Assembly (NCBI GenBank): GCA_039026555.1
Contig: JBCCMB010000011.1
Span: 1-40,064 of the forward strand
Direction of reading: 5' to 3'
DNA: 40,064 bases
From: JBCCMB01 sp039026555
Lineage (GTDB): Bacteria > Pseudomonadota > Alphaproteobacteria > Caulobacterales > Hyphomonadaceae
The notes beneath the pieces are model-generated. The model worked only from the letters and a program-made list of their open reading frames with translations. It did no database searches and was not told where the DNA came from. Position 1 is the first letter of the stretch. Each line of letters opens with the position of its first letter. Made by a program: the position numbers and the translations under genes. Shown here in pieces: positions 16,876-24,876 of the stretch.

Positions 16876-17088
16876 CTAAATATCATTTGGCGGCAGCGAA
16901 GAATCTTTGGCGTGCATCCAGCGCATAAGCGGCTTAAGCGGCAGCGCCCAGGCGACGCCAGCGACGACATAGAACACCAATTGCAGCGCCCAATGCGCGT
17001 ACGCCATCCGCGAGCCCAAGCTGACAATGATCACGACATACGCCGCAAGGAAGGCGAAGAGCGCCGTTACGCCGAGGAGTTTTCGCAT
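16876..17088 (-). CDS. DUF2842 small membrane protein
   Basis: A 70-residue protein with two membrane helices (about 5-25 and 33-52) that matches the alphaproteobacterial DUF2842 pattern: MRKLLGVTALFAFLAAYV at the start, then VFYVVAGVAWALPLKPLMRWM at 33-53. The frame stays open upstream to 17268, but those 60 residues are not family-like and the helix-start ATG at 17088 suits. It lies in convergent orientation just after the Atm1-type gene and is divergent from ctaA, with which DUF2842 genes may be functionally linked only by position. Function is unknown. Confidence 0.87.
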   Translation of the reverse strand: MRKLLGVTALFAFLAAYVVIIVSLGSRMAYAHWALQLVFYVVAGVAWALPLKPLMRWMHAKDSSLPPNDI

Positions 17089-17176
17089 GCTTAAAGCCTT
17101 AGATTTGTGATCCTGGGCGGACGTCTGCGGCGTCCAGTCGCTTTTCTTTTCGTTATGAACCCTAGATAACGCGTCG

Positions 17177-18262
17177 ATGGCAATTTCAACGGATATTTTC
17201 GTCGCACCTCGTGCGCGCCTTCGTCCAGAGACCGGCGCTAAATGGGTGCGCGGCTGGCTGCTTATCATCGCCGCGATGGTCTACGCCATGATTTTGGTCG
17301 GCGGCGCGACGCGCCTGACGGATTCCGGCTTGTCAATTACCGAATGGCGGCCGATCGCCGGCGCGATGCCGCCATTGAACGCCGCCGACTGGGCGTCCGA
17401 ATTCGACAAATACCGACAGACCGCCGAATATCAGCTGCAAAACAAGGGCATGTCGCTTTCGGAATTCCAATTCATTTATTGGTGGGAGTGGGGACATAGA
17501 CAGCTCGGCCGGCTGGTTGGCGTCGTGTTCTTCATCCCCTTTGTGACGTTTTGGGCGCTGGGCTGGACGAACCCCGCCTTGCGTCGCCGGCTTTGGGTGT
17601 TGTTTTCACTGGGCGGACTTCAGGGCTTTATCGGTTGGTGGATGGTGTCTTCCGGCATAGGCGAGACGACGCGCGTCGATGTCGCGCCTTATCGATTAAT
17701 GACGCACTTCACATTAGCCCTGTTGATTATCGCGCTTTGCTTCTGGAATTGGTTATCTTTGGCCGAAACCACTGCACGCGGCGCCAGTCGAAGCGCGCAT
17801 AGATGGGCTTGGGCGCTTTTGGGGCTTACAAGCGTGCAGATGGCGATGGGCGCTCTAGTGGCTGGGTTAGACGCCGGGCGCACCTATACCGACTGGCCGT
17901 TAATGGGCGGCCAAGCTGTGCCGGACGGCATGTGGTCGATGTCGCCCATTATTCGCAACGTGTTTGAGAACGTGGCGACAGCGCAGTTCAATCACAGGAT
18001 CACAGCCTACATTCTTTTAGCTGCGGGCGTTTACGCGGCTTGGCGTTTTCGAAATGAGGCGCAAGGCGGATTCAAACTCTTCGCCGCCATATTGGGCGTT
18101 CAAAGCGTTTTGGGGATCGTCACGCTTGTACACGCTGCGCCTTTGACCTTGGGCTTATCTCACCAAGCGGTCGGCGCGCTGGCGCTGCTGCTCTCCGTCT
18201 GGCTGGTATGGCGAACGAGCGATCAGTCCGGCGCATCGATGAGCGACGCCAAATCAACATAA
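17177..18262 (+). CDS. ctaA: Heme A synthase (COX15/CtaA)
   Basis: This inner-membrane enzyme oxidises the C8 methyl of heme O to give heme A for aa3-type cytochrome oxidases. The 361-residue alphaproteobacterial (COX15-like) form has about eight helices. Heme-ligand and family motifs are GGATRLTDSGLSITEWRP at 43-60, WWEWGHRQLGR with His107, APYRLMTHFTLAL with the second His, TDWPLMGG, then QFNHRITAY and GLSHQAVGAL in the second half with the paired His ligands. There is no strong ribosome site before ATG 17177. Its 3' end overlaps the convergent lipoprotein gene by 40 bp. ctaB and other oxidase genes are not in the window. Confidence 0.95.
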   Translation: MAISTDIFVAPRARLRPETGAKWVRGWLLIIAAMVYAMILVGGATRLTDSGLSITEWRPIAGAMPPLNAADWASEFDKYRQTAEYQLQNKGMSLSEFQFIYWWEWGHRQLGRLVGVVFFIPFVTFWALGWTNPALRRRLWVLFSLGGLQGFIGWWMVSSGIGETTRVDVAPYRLMTHFTLALLIIALCFWNWLSLAETTARGASRSAHRWAWALLGLTSVQMAMGALVAGLDAGRTYTDWPLMGGQAVPDGMWSMSPIIRNVFENVATAQFNHRITAYILLAAGVYAAWRFRNEAQGGFKLFAAILGVQSVLGIVTLVHAAPLTLGLSHQAVGALALLLSVWLVWRTSDQSGASMSDAKST

Positions 18263-19251
18263 GTGATCCGAGGCGCGCCGTCGGCGTAGAGACCCGTGGC
18301 GGCGACCACGCCCGCTTCATAATCCGGGCCAAATCGTCCGGATTGAATGGCGATCACCGCTACAGGGTCGGGCGCGCCCACTGACATGCCGGGCGCCACG
18401 CCGAACCGCTTGGGCTCTGGCGTCGGCTCAGCGACGTTCGCGACCAAAACGTCACCCTCTTCATCCGTCCAGACTGCAACCGATGCGGCTTCTGTCATAC
18501 CAAGCTCTAGCGAGAGAGGCGATGCGGGGGCTGTCAGCGCAATCTCCACCGCTCCGTCAGCAATTCGGAAAACTCTGTCACCAGCGGCCGCTAAGCCCTG
18601 ATCGCTATTCCAAGCACAGGTGGTGACGACGCCATCTAAATCGTAGCTCTCCTGACGTTCGAACGTCGCCGTATCGCCGTCAATTCTCAGCGCGCCAACC
18701 AAGACTTCGTCCGAACGGCCAAGCGCCATTGGGAGGGCGTCGTCGGACATGTCGCCGGCGCAAATCGCAGTGTAGCCGCCGCCTGCGTCTACTAAGATTT
18801 CGCCGACGCCTCCGACCGAAAGATCAATGACGAGCGCGTAAAGATCGCCATTCTCCGAAAGGCCGGGCGCAATTGCAGTCGATGGGCCAAGCAAGGGCGC
18901 GCCGGCGGCTATTTTGCTTACGTCCAAACTGTCTCGTGATTGCGCGATAGGAGCGCCGTCGAGATCGTAGATGGACAGATCCCCATCCGCCGTAAGACCC
19001 GCGATATAGAGCCTTCCGCCGCCGCTGCTTACAAACGCCAGGTCCAAAAATTCGCCTGAACCTATAGAGGTTTCCCAGATTGCCGGAAGGGTGGGGCGCT
19101 CAATAAGCGAGGGCGCGGTTTCGACGTTTTCGACAGGCTCTTGAGCGGGCTCTCCGCATGCTGCGAGCGCGGCTATGCAGAAAACAGCTGCGCCCCGAGC
19201 AATCGTGTTGACAAACTGGTTGGCGGACTGTAGCCACTCGCGCTCGTTCAT
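18223..19251 (-). CDS. Predicted lipoprotein, possible beta-propeller, function unknown
   Basis: The 342-residue protein has an N-terminal signal with lipobox ALAAC (Cys32), a low-complexity acidic linker (GEPAQEPVENVE), then a beta-rich, Gly/Asp-rich body. Repeating segments such as RLYIAGLTADGDLSIYDLDG, which is positions 79-98, and VLVGALRIDGDTATFERQ resemble blades of a propeller, faintly like the phytase-like propellers that bear YDLDG repeats. I cannot assign a function. The long charged leader before the hydrophobic signal (MNEREWLQSANQF) is unusual, so the true start may differ. Its 3' end overlaps ctaA by 40 bp, and its start lies 40 bp from rplM on the other strand. Confidence 0.7.
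   Translation of the reverse strand: MNEREWLQSANQFVNTIARGAAVFCIAALAACGEPAQEPVENVETAPSLIERPTLPAIWETSIGSGEFLDLAFVSSGGGRLYIAGLTADGDLSIYDLDGAPIAQSRDSLDVSKIAAGAPLLGPSTAIAPGLSENGDLYALVIDLSVGGVGEILVDAGGGYTAICAGDMSDDALPMALGRSDEVLVGALRIDGDTATFERQESYDLDGVVTTCAWNSDQGLAAAGDRVFRIADGAVEIALTAPASPLSLELGMTEAASVAVWTDEEGDVLVANVAEPTPEPKRFGVAPGMSVGAPDPVAVIAIQSGRFGPDYEAGVVAATGLYADGAPRITYVDLASLIDAPD
19208..19236 (+). promoter_or_regulatory. Candidate rplM-rpsI promoter
   Basis: A perfect sigma-70 -35 hexamer TTGACA (19208-19213) is followed after 17 bp by TAGCCA, a weak -10. It points at rplM 56 bp downstream and lies inside the first codons of the divergent lipoprotein gene, because only 40 bp separate the two genes. 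The -10 is poor, so this is tentative. Confidence 0.3.
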
Positions 19252-19291
19252 CAGAACATTATCTTTCTTAAAGGGGCCCCGCGAGGGAGCG

Positions 19292-19759
19292 ATGAAAACC
19301 TATTTCGCCAAGCCGGCTGACGTCGAAAACAAATGGGTCGTGATCGACGCGCAAGACGTCGTCGTCGGACGCCTTGCGTCTTACGTCGCCAAACGCCTGC
19401 GCGGCAAGCACCGCGCGGACTTTACGCCGCATACCGACACCGGCGACCATGTCGTCATCATCAATGCGGACAAAGCGGTGTTCACAGGCCGCAAGCGTGA
19501 AGACAAAACCTATTACTGGCACACGGGATATCCGGGCGGCATCAAATCTCGCCGCGCCGAAGAAATCCTCGACGGCCGTTTCCCTGAGCGTGTTCTGAAG
19601 CAAGCGGTGAAGCGCATGCTTCCCAAGGAAAGCCCGCTCGCTCGTAAACAATTCTCCAAACTGCGCGTCTACGCTGGAGCCGAGCATCCGCACGAAGCTC
19701 AGCAGCCCGAAACGATCGATTTTAAGTCGATGAACGCCAAGAACGTGAAGGTCGCCTAA
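19292..19759 (+). CDS. rplM: 50S ribosomal protein L13
   Basis: L13 (155 residues) binds 23S rRNA early in large-subunit assembly. The text is typical: WVVIDAQDVVVGRLASYVAKRLRGK near the start (residues 14-38), the DHVVIINADKAVFTGRKREDKTYYWHTGYPGG core, and PERVLKQAVKRMLPK with ARKQFSKLRVYAGAEHPHEAQQPE toward the end. The frame is open upstream, but MKTYFAKPADVENKW is the family start and is preceded by a GGGAG ribosome site. It is followed one base after its stop by rpsI, the usual two-gene operon. Confidence 0.98.
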   Translation: MKTYFAKPADVENKWVVIDAQDVVVGRLASYVAKRLRGKHRADFTPHTDTGDHVVIINADKAVFTGRKREDKTYYWHTGYPGGIKSRRAEEILDGRFPERVLKQAVKRMLPKESPLARKQFSKLRVYAGAEHPHEAQQPETIDFKSMNAKNVKVA

Positions 19760-19760
19760 C

Positions 19761-20249
19761 ATGTCCGACGCCGTCACCAGCCTGGAAGACCTCAAAGATC
19801 TGGACAACGCCGATGCGGCTGTCGCTGCGCCGAGCGCGCCGGTCGAGCCGAAAATCGACGAGCATGGGCGTTCCTACGGCACCGGCCGTCGGAAAGCAGC
19901 CATCGCACGCGTCTGGTTGAAGCGCGGCAGCGGCAAGATCACGGTCAATGGCAAGGACCAAGAACAATATTTCGCGCGTCCAGTGCTCCGCTTGATCATT
20001 GAGCAGCCCTTGGTGGCTGCGGGTCGTCGCGACGAATATGACGTGGTCTGCACCGTTAAAGGCTCGGGCCTTTCTGGACAGGCCGGCGCGGTCCGCCACG
20101 GCATCGCCCGTGCGCTTGTCAATTATGAGCCTGATCTGCGCCCAGCGCTGAAGCCCGGCGGCTTCCTGACGCGCGACAGCCGTGTGGTCGAGCGGAAGAA
20201 ATATGGACGCGCGAAGGCGCGCCGCAGCTTCCAGTTCTCGAAACGCTAG
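19761..20249 (+). CDS. rpsI: 30S ribosomal protein S9
   Basis: S9 (162 residues) sits in the small-subunit head, and its C-terminal tail reaches the P-site tRNA. Motifs are YGTGRRKAAIARVWLKRGSGKI (38-59), INGK-like VNGKDQEQYF, GQAGAVRHGIARALV and the basic end KKYGRAKARRSFQFSKR. The N-terminal ~35 residues (SLEDLKDLDNADAAV...) are an acidic extension found in alphaproteobacterial S9 proteins. It directly follows rplM and is closed by a terminator at 20274-20306. Confidence 0.98.
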   Translation: MSDAVTSLEDLKDLDNADAAVAAPSAPVEPKIDEHGRSYGTGRRKAAIARVWLKRGSGKITVNGKDQEQYFARPVLRLIIEQPLVAAGRRDEYDVVCTVKGSGLSGQAGAVRHGIARALVNYEPDLRPALKPGGFLTRDSRVVERKKYGRAKARRSFQFSKR

Positions 20250-20273
20250 ATCTTTCAGACACCAAGATCGAAT

Positions 20274-20306
20274 AAGGGCGTTTCGTGGTTGCGGAGCGCC
20301 CTTTTT
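20274..20306 (+). terminator. Rho-independent terminator of rplM-rpsI
   Basis: A 7-bp perfect stem, aagggcg (20274-20280) with cgccctt (20297-20303), encloses a 16-nt loop and runs into a T-rich tract, 25 bp after the rpsI stop. It separates rpsI from argC. Confidence 0.85.
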
Positions 20307-20345
20307 CTATGGTTCGCGCAAGTCTAAAGCGGTGGGAGCGTGCGA

Positions 20346-21278
20346 ATGAGACCGACAGTTTTTATCGACGGGGAAGCCGGCACGACAGGCCTGCAAATTC
20401 GCCAGCGCTTGGCCGAACGCGCAGATCTCGACTTGCTTTCCATCGCGCCCGAGCATCGTAAGGACGCTGCGGCGCGGGCGGATCTTCTCAACACAGCGGA
20501 TGTGTCGATCCTTTGCCTCCCGGACGGTGCTGCGCGGGAGGCGGCGGCGCTTGTCGAGAACCCCAACGTGAAGCTCATCGACGCGTCAACGGCGCACAGG
20601 GTCGCGCCAGACTGGGTTTACGGATTACCTGAGCTCTCAGCCGCGCAGCGCGAATCCATCAAGAGCGCCCCGCGTATATCGAACCCCGGCTGTTACTCAA
20701 CAGGCGCCATCGCGCTTCTTGCGCCCCTGGTGCGCGACGGCGTGCTTCCTGCGGATTGGCCGATTTCGATCAACGCCATTTCCGGATACAGCGGCGGCGG
20801 CAAGGCGATGATCGCCGAATTTGAAGATTCCAAAGCTGAAAATTACAACGAAACGCCTTTCCGGCTGTACGCCCTGGCGCTGAAGCACAAGCATGTGCCA
20901 GAGATCATTGCTCATAGCGGATTGTCGCGTGCGCCGATCTTTGCGCCGTCTGTTGGACGTTTCGCTCAGGGCATGTTGGTGAGCATACCGCTTCCGCTTG
21001 ACGCGCTTACATCAAAACCGACGCTCAACGACATAAAGGCGTCGTATGTGCGCGACTATGCGTCATCGGAATTCATCCAGCCGGTCGACGGCGCAGACCT
21101 AGCGACCCTAGCTCCAGAAGCCTTGAACGGCACCAATCGGATGGAGCTCTTTACGTTCGGCGACGACGCGCATGCTTTGCTGGTCGCGCGGCTGGACAAT
21201 CTTGGGAAAGGCGCGTCCGGCGCAGCCGTTCAGAACCTCAATCTCGCGCTGGGATTCGCCGAAACAACAGGACTTTAG
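20346..21278 (+). CDS. argC: N-acetyl-gamma-glutamyl-phosphate reductase
   Basis: ArgC reduces N-acetyl-glutamyl phosphate to the semialdehyde with NADPH, step three of arginine synthesis. At 310 residues it is the short type 2 form. It shows the dinucleotide-binding start VFIDGEAGTTGLQI, LCLPDGAAREAA, the catalytic SNPGCYSTGA with Cys116, and SGYSGGGKAMIAEFE. Then comes the catalytic His region HKHVPEI, and GKGASGAAVQNLNLALG at the end. ATG 20346 is preferred over an in-frame GTG at 20340 because a GGGAG ribosome site sits 7 bp upstream. Its TAG stop overlaps the phaC stop (TTAG). Confidence 0.96.
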   Translation: MRPTVFIDGEAGTTGLQIRQRLAERADLDLLSIAPEHRKDAAARADLLNTADVSILCLPDGAAREAAALVENPNVKLIDASTAHRVAPDWVYGLPELSAAQRESIKSAPRISNPGCYSTGAIALLAPLVRDGVLPADWPISINAISGYSGGGKAMIAEFEDSKAENYNETPFRLYALALKHKHVPEIIAHSGLSRAPIFAPSVGRFAQGMLVSIPLPLDALTSKPTLNDIKASYVRDYASSEFIQPVDGADLATLAPEALNGTNRMELFTFGDDAHALLVARLDNLGKGASGAAVQNLNLALGFAETTGL

Positions 21279-23077
21279 TTGCTGACCGTCCATTTGCCGC
21301 GCACGTCCTCAAGCGTCTCGAGGACATAGCTTCCCGGCGCCGGCGGCGCATCGGCAATAGGTTCGGGCGGCGGCATAAGCGCGCCGGATCGCGTTTTCAG
21401 CCAATCGCTCCAAACCGGCCACCAGGACCCTGGAGCGCTTTTTGCGTTCGCGACCCAGTCTTCCGCATCCGCGTACTCGCTCGGCGATGCGCCCGTCCAA
21501 TACTCATACTTCTGCGTTGCCGGCGGATTAACAACGCCGCCAATATGGCCGCTGCCAGAAATGACGAACCGAACATCGCCGCCCAGCGCTCTCGCTCCGC
21601 GATAAACGGAGGGAAGGGGCGAGATATGATCGCTCATTGCGGCGTGGACGAAGGCGGGCAATTGCACGTCCTGCGCCGAGACACGCGTTCCCAACACTTC
21701 AAAATGCCCGGCCGAAAACGCGTTTTCGAGATAGAGTCGCCGTAGATATTGCAGATGCAAGCGTCCAGGTATGTTCGTCTGGTCGGAATTCCAAAACAGC
21801 ACATCGAAGGCGTCCGGCGCTTTTCCCAAAAGGTAACTTTCCTCGACGTACTTCCAGATAAGGTCTTCCGGCCGAAGCAGATTAAAGGCGTCGATCATGG
21901 CTTCGCCGGGCATGAAACCGCCATTTTCCGCAATAACTTGCTGCATATCGGCGATCGCGGCGACATCGACCAACAGCCCCAGGTCTCCCGGATCCGCGAA
22001 ATCAATCTGCGCCGCGAGCAAGGACACGGACGCCAAACGCTCGTCTTTTTGATGATGCAAATACGCGCCTAGGGTTGCGAGGAGGGTGCCGCCGACGCAA
22101 TAACCGACGCCGTTGACGGGCGCATCGTGCGCCTCAGACACACAGTCTAAGGCTGCAAGTGCGCCGAGACGGACATAATCATCCCAGTCGAATGCGGCGA
22201 TTTCGGCGTCGCCATTGCGCCAAGACGCGACATAAACGGTGAAACCCTGCCCGACGAGCCATTCGACAAGCGACCGGCCGGGCTGCAGGTCTAGGACGTA
22301 GTATTTGTTGATCCAAGGCGGAAAGATCAGCAAAGGCCGCTCATGCACCCGATCCGTTGTCGGTGTAAACCGAATCAGCTCGATCAGCTGATTGCGCATC
22401 ACAATCTGGCCTGGCGACAACGCCAAGTCGCGGCCAACGACAAAGGCGCCGTCTGGCGTGTGCTTTGGAGACATTCGACCATTGGCGTCGGTCATCTCGT
22501 CTTTGAAACGCTGAATTCCCGCTTCTAGCGTGGCTCCCGAAGAGCCGACGAATGCGTTCATGGCGCGCGGGTTAAGGGACAGCGAGTTCGAGGGCGATAA
22601 GGCGGCCAGCGCTTGGCGCATAAAGAAGCGCGCCTTTTTGCGCTCCATGTCCGACAGACCGGGCGCCGTATCTACAAGCGACAACGCCCATTTCGAGGTT
22701 TCCATATACATCCGACGGACATAGTCGAAGAATGGATTTTCATTCCAATCGGACGCCGTAAACCGTTTGTCTTCATCCGTCGTCTCAAACGCTTCGCCGG
22801 CCGTCAGCGATCGCAATGTCTCCATCTGACGCGCATTGAGCGCCTTATGGGCGGTTTCCAGCACTTTTGGGTCGCCTGACAGCGCGTCGGCCAGTGTTTT
22901 GAAGGCGGCGGCGGCGGCCAGCGAATCAATTTGCGGCGGGCGGGCGCCCGCTGCCGCGAGCGTGGCGGCTTCTTGGATGTCGCGTCCAATCCTTGTCAGC
23001 CTTTCGGCTAATTCCCCGTCCATACCGGGGATCTGGGAGAATTTGTTATCGTTCGACACCTTGCTCGCTCTCGCCAA
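21275..23077 (-). CDS. phaC: Class I poly(3-hydroxyalkanoate) synthase
   Basis: PhaC polymerises (R)-3-hydroxyacyl-CoA into storage polyester on granule surfaces. The 600-residue length fits class I. The N-terminal domain includes DWNENPFFDYVRRMYMETSKWAL, seen at about residues 109-131. The alpha/beta-hydrolase domain has the lipase-like box GYCVGGT with catalytic Cys327, the Asp in SDHISPLPS near 483 and the His in GSGHIGGVVNPP near 507. FPPWINKYYVLDL is also conserved. The longest frame starts with TTG at 23077; GTG 23059 and ATG 23023 are alternatives. Phasin, phaR, phaA and phaB genes are not beside it. Confidence 0.95.
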   Translation of the reverse strand: MARASKVSNDNKFSQIPGMDGELAERLTRIGRDIQEAATLAAAGARPPQIDSLAAAAAFKTLADALSGDPKVLETAHKALNARQMETLRSLTAGEAFETTDEDKRFTASDWNENPFFDYVRRMYMETSKWALSLVDTAPGLSDMERKKARFFMRQALAALSPSNSLSLNPRAMNAFVGSSGATLEAGIQRFKDEMTDANGRMSPKHTPDGAFVVGRDLALSPGQIVMRNQLIELIRFTPTTDRVHERPLLIFPPWINKYYVLDLQPGRSLVEWLVGQGFTVYVASWRNGDAEIAAFDWDDYVRLGALAALDCVSEAHDAPVNGVGYCVGGTLLATLGAYLHHQKDERLASVSLLAAQIDFADPGDLGLLVDVAAIADMQQVIAENGGFMPGEAMIDAFNLLRPEDLIWKYVEESYLLGKAPDAFDVLFWNSDQTNIPGRLHLQYLRRLYLENAFSAGHFEVLGTRVSAQDVQLPAFVHAAMSDHISPLPSVYRGARALGGDVRFVISGSGHIGGVVNPPATQKYEYWTGASPSEYADAEDWVANAKSAPGSWWPVWSDWLKTRSGALMPPPEPIADAPPAPGSYVLETLEDVRGKWTVSN

Positions 23078-23135
23078 ATCAAGCGCCGCAGCCTAGTCTG
23101 CGCGACAGTCTCGATTTCGAAACAGGCCCCAGGCT

Positions 23136-23534
23136 ATGAACAAAACACAGCTTGTCACGTGCGCGCTTGCAATGTTCGCCGGATCAGGATGCGCGACCAA
23201 TATCAGAGATCAAGTCTCTTCAGCATTCGCCACGGCGCCTGACTGGTTTAACGCCAGAGCGGAAGAAGTAAAAGGCGAGGGCTATCCAGATTTGCGGGAC
23301 GCGCCAGGTCCTCCCCTGATCGATACGGATGATGAGAGCTGGAGCGCGGAGGTCGAGAAGCTAAACGCGGCCGCAGAATCTATTCGATCAGATCCAAAAG
23401 CGGAACTCGCCGACCCGCTAAATCGTGAAGATCCTGCGCTTTGGGCTAAGCGCATGCGGGCGCGGGTAGAGCAAGGCGCTGTGTCAGAACCGGCGCCGCC
23501 GGAGGAAGAGGCCGACGCGTCCATGCGGCAATAA
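23136..23534 (+). CDS. Small putative lipoprotein, unknown function
   Basis: A 132-residue protein with a short N-terminal signal (MNKTQLVTCALAMFAGSGC). The possible lipid-bearing Cys19 is preceded by GSG, an atypical lipobox. The rest is acidic and largely helical or disordered: ESWSAEVEKLNAAAESIRSD, residues 67-86, then a Pro/Glu-rich end (EPAPPEEEADAS). I recognise no family. It is divergent from phaC with 58 bp between their starts, and upstream of the aminotransferase on the same strand. It might be an envelope-associated factor, but there is no direct evidence. Confidence 0.65.
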   Translation: MNKTQLVTCALAMFAGSGCATNIRDQVSSAFATAPDWFNARAEEVKGEGYPDLRDAPGPPLIDTDDESWSAEVEKLNAAAESIRSDPKAELADPLNREDPALWAKRMRARVEQGAVSEPAPPEEEADASMRQ

Positions 23535-23664
23535 CCCTTTTCGCATCAGCGCAGGCGCGCGCTCTAGTGTCGAACGTCGTTTTGCCCTAATCCAACACCC
23601 TCGCGCCTCGGCGCAAACTCTTAGGCCTCGCAAACCGCGATACTCAAATCATCTGGTGACGATC

Positions 23665-24876
23665 ATGCGATTGGAGTTCCACAAGATTCGGCGCTTGCCG
23701 CCTTACGTGTTCGAGCAAGTGAACCGCCGCGCCGCGCAGCTGCGTGGCGACGGCGCGGACATCATTGATCTCGGCATGGGCAATCCGGACCTTCCAACGC
23801 CTCAGCATATCGTGGACAAACTGGTCGAAACGGCCAACAAGCCAAAAACCAACCGCTATTCGGCATCGCGCGGTATTCCTGGCCTGCGAAAAGCGCTGAG
23901 CGGATACTACAAAAAGCGTTTTGGCGTGGATTTGGACCCGGAACGCGAAGTCGTTGCGACATTGGGGTCAAAGGAAGGCTTCGCGAACCTTGCGCAAGCA
24001 ATCGCGGCGCCGGGCGACGTGATTTTGGCCCCGAATCCATCTTACCCCCTGCATTCTTTTGGTTTTATCATGGCCGGGGCGTCTATTCGGCATGTCAAAG
24101 CCTTGTCGCCTGAAGAATATTTGTCGGGTGTGGGCAAAGCGGTTCGCCATTCCGTGCCGCCGCCGACGGCCATGGTGATTTGCTATCCGGGCAACCCGAC
24201 GGCGCAAACGGTAGATTTAGATTTCTACAAAGAGGCCGTGAAGTTCGCCAAGAAGCACGAGATTTGGCTGTTGTCGGATCTTGCCTACACTGAGATCTAT
24301 TTCGACGATCCTCCGCCCTCCGTTTTGCAGGTGGACGGCGCAAAAGACATCGCCGTGGAAACGACCACGACCTCAAAAACCTATTCCATGGCGGGTTGGC
24401 GCATTGGCTTCGCGGCCGGCAATGAACGTCTGATTTCTGCTTTGGCGCGGGTGAAGTCCTATTTGGATTATGGTGCCTTCACGCCTGTGCAAGTGGCCGC
24501 CGCAGCCGCGCTGAACGGACCGCAGGACTGTGTCGACGAGACCCGCGAGATCTACCGGGCGCGGCGGGACACTTTGGTAGAGGCGTTTGGCCTGGCCGGT
24601 TGGAAAGTTCCTAGCCCTAACGCCTCTATGTTTGCCTGGGCGCCGATCCCGGAAGCATTTCAGGAGATGGGCTCGCTGGAGTTTTCCTTGCGGTTGATCA
24701 ATGACGCCCATGTCGCCGTAGCCCCTGGCGTTGGTTTCGGCGAGCATGGGGAGGGGTATGTGCGCATCGCCCTCGTCGAGAATGAACAACGCATACGTCA
24801 AGCGGCGCGCAATATCCGAAAATTCCTGGACGCCGGTCCTGACGCGAAATCAGACGTGGCGAGCGCTGCAGAATGA
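23665..24876 (+). CDS. Class I/II aminotransferase, alanine/glutamate transaminase type
   Basis: A 403-residue PLP enzyme of fold type I, similar to the AlaC / LL-diaminopimelate-aminotransferase-like group that makes alanine, methionine or related amino acids from 2-oxo acids. Visible blocks are IDLGMGNPDLPTPQHIV, NRYSASRGIPGLRKA, NPSYPLHSFGF and CYPGNPTAQT, LSDLAYTEI, and TSKTYSMAGWRIGFAAGN with PLP-lysine Lys238. NASMFAWAPIP and a C-terminal GFGEHGEGYVRIALVENEQRI with the substrate-carboxylate Arg follow. ATG 23665 is chosen; a GTG at 23656 is in frame. It overlaps hom by four bases (ATGA), so the pair is translationally coupled and the enzyme probably serves aspartate-family or alanine metabolism. 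Confidence 0.92.
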   Translation: MRLEFHKIRRLPPYVFEQVNRRAAQLRGDGADIIDLGMGNPDLPTPQHIVDKLVETANKPKTNRYSASRGIPGLRKALSGYYKKRFGVDLDPEREVVATLGSKEGFANLAQAIAAPGDVILAPNPSYPLHSFGFIMAGASIRHVKALSPEEYLSGVGKAVRHSVPPPTAMVICYPGNPTAQTVDLDFYKEAVKFAKKHEIWLLSDLAYTEIYFDDPPPSVLQVDGAKDIAVETTTTSKTYSMAGWRIGFAAGNERLISALARVKSYLDYGAFTPVQVAAAAALNGPQDCVDETREIYRARRDTLVEAFGLAGWKVPSPNASMFAWAPIPEAFQEMGSLEFSLRLINDAHVAVAPGVGFGEHGEGYVRIALVENEQRIRQAARNIRKFLDAGPDAKSDVASAAE

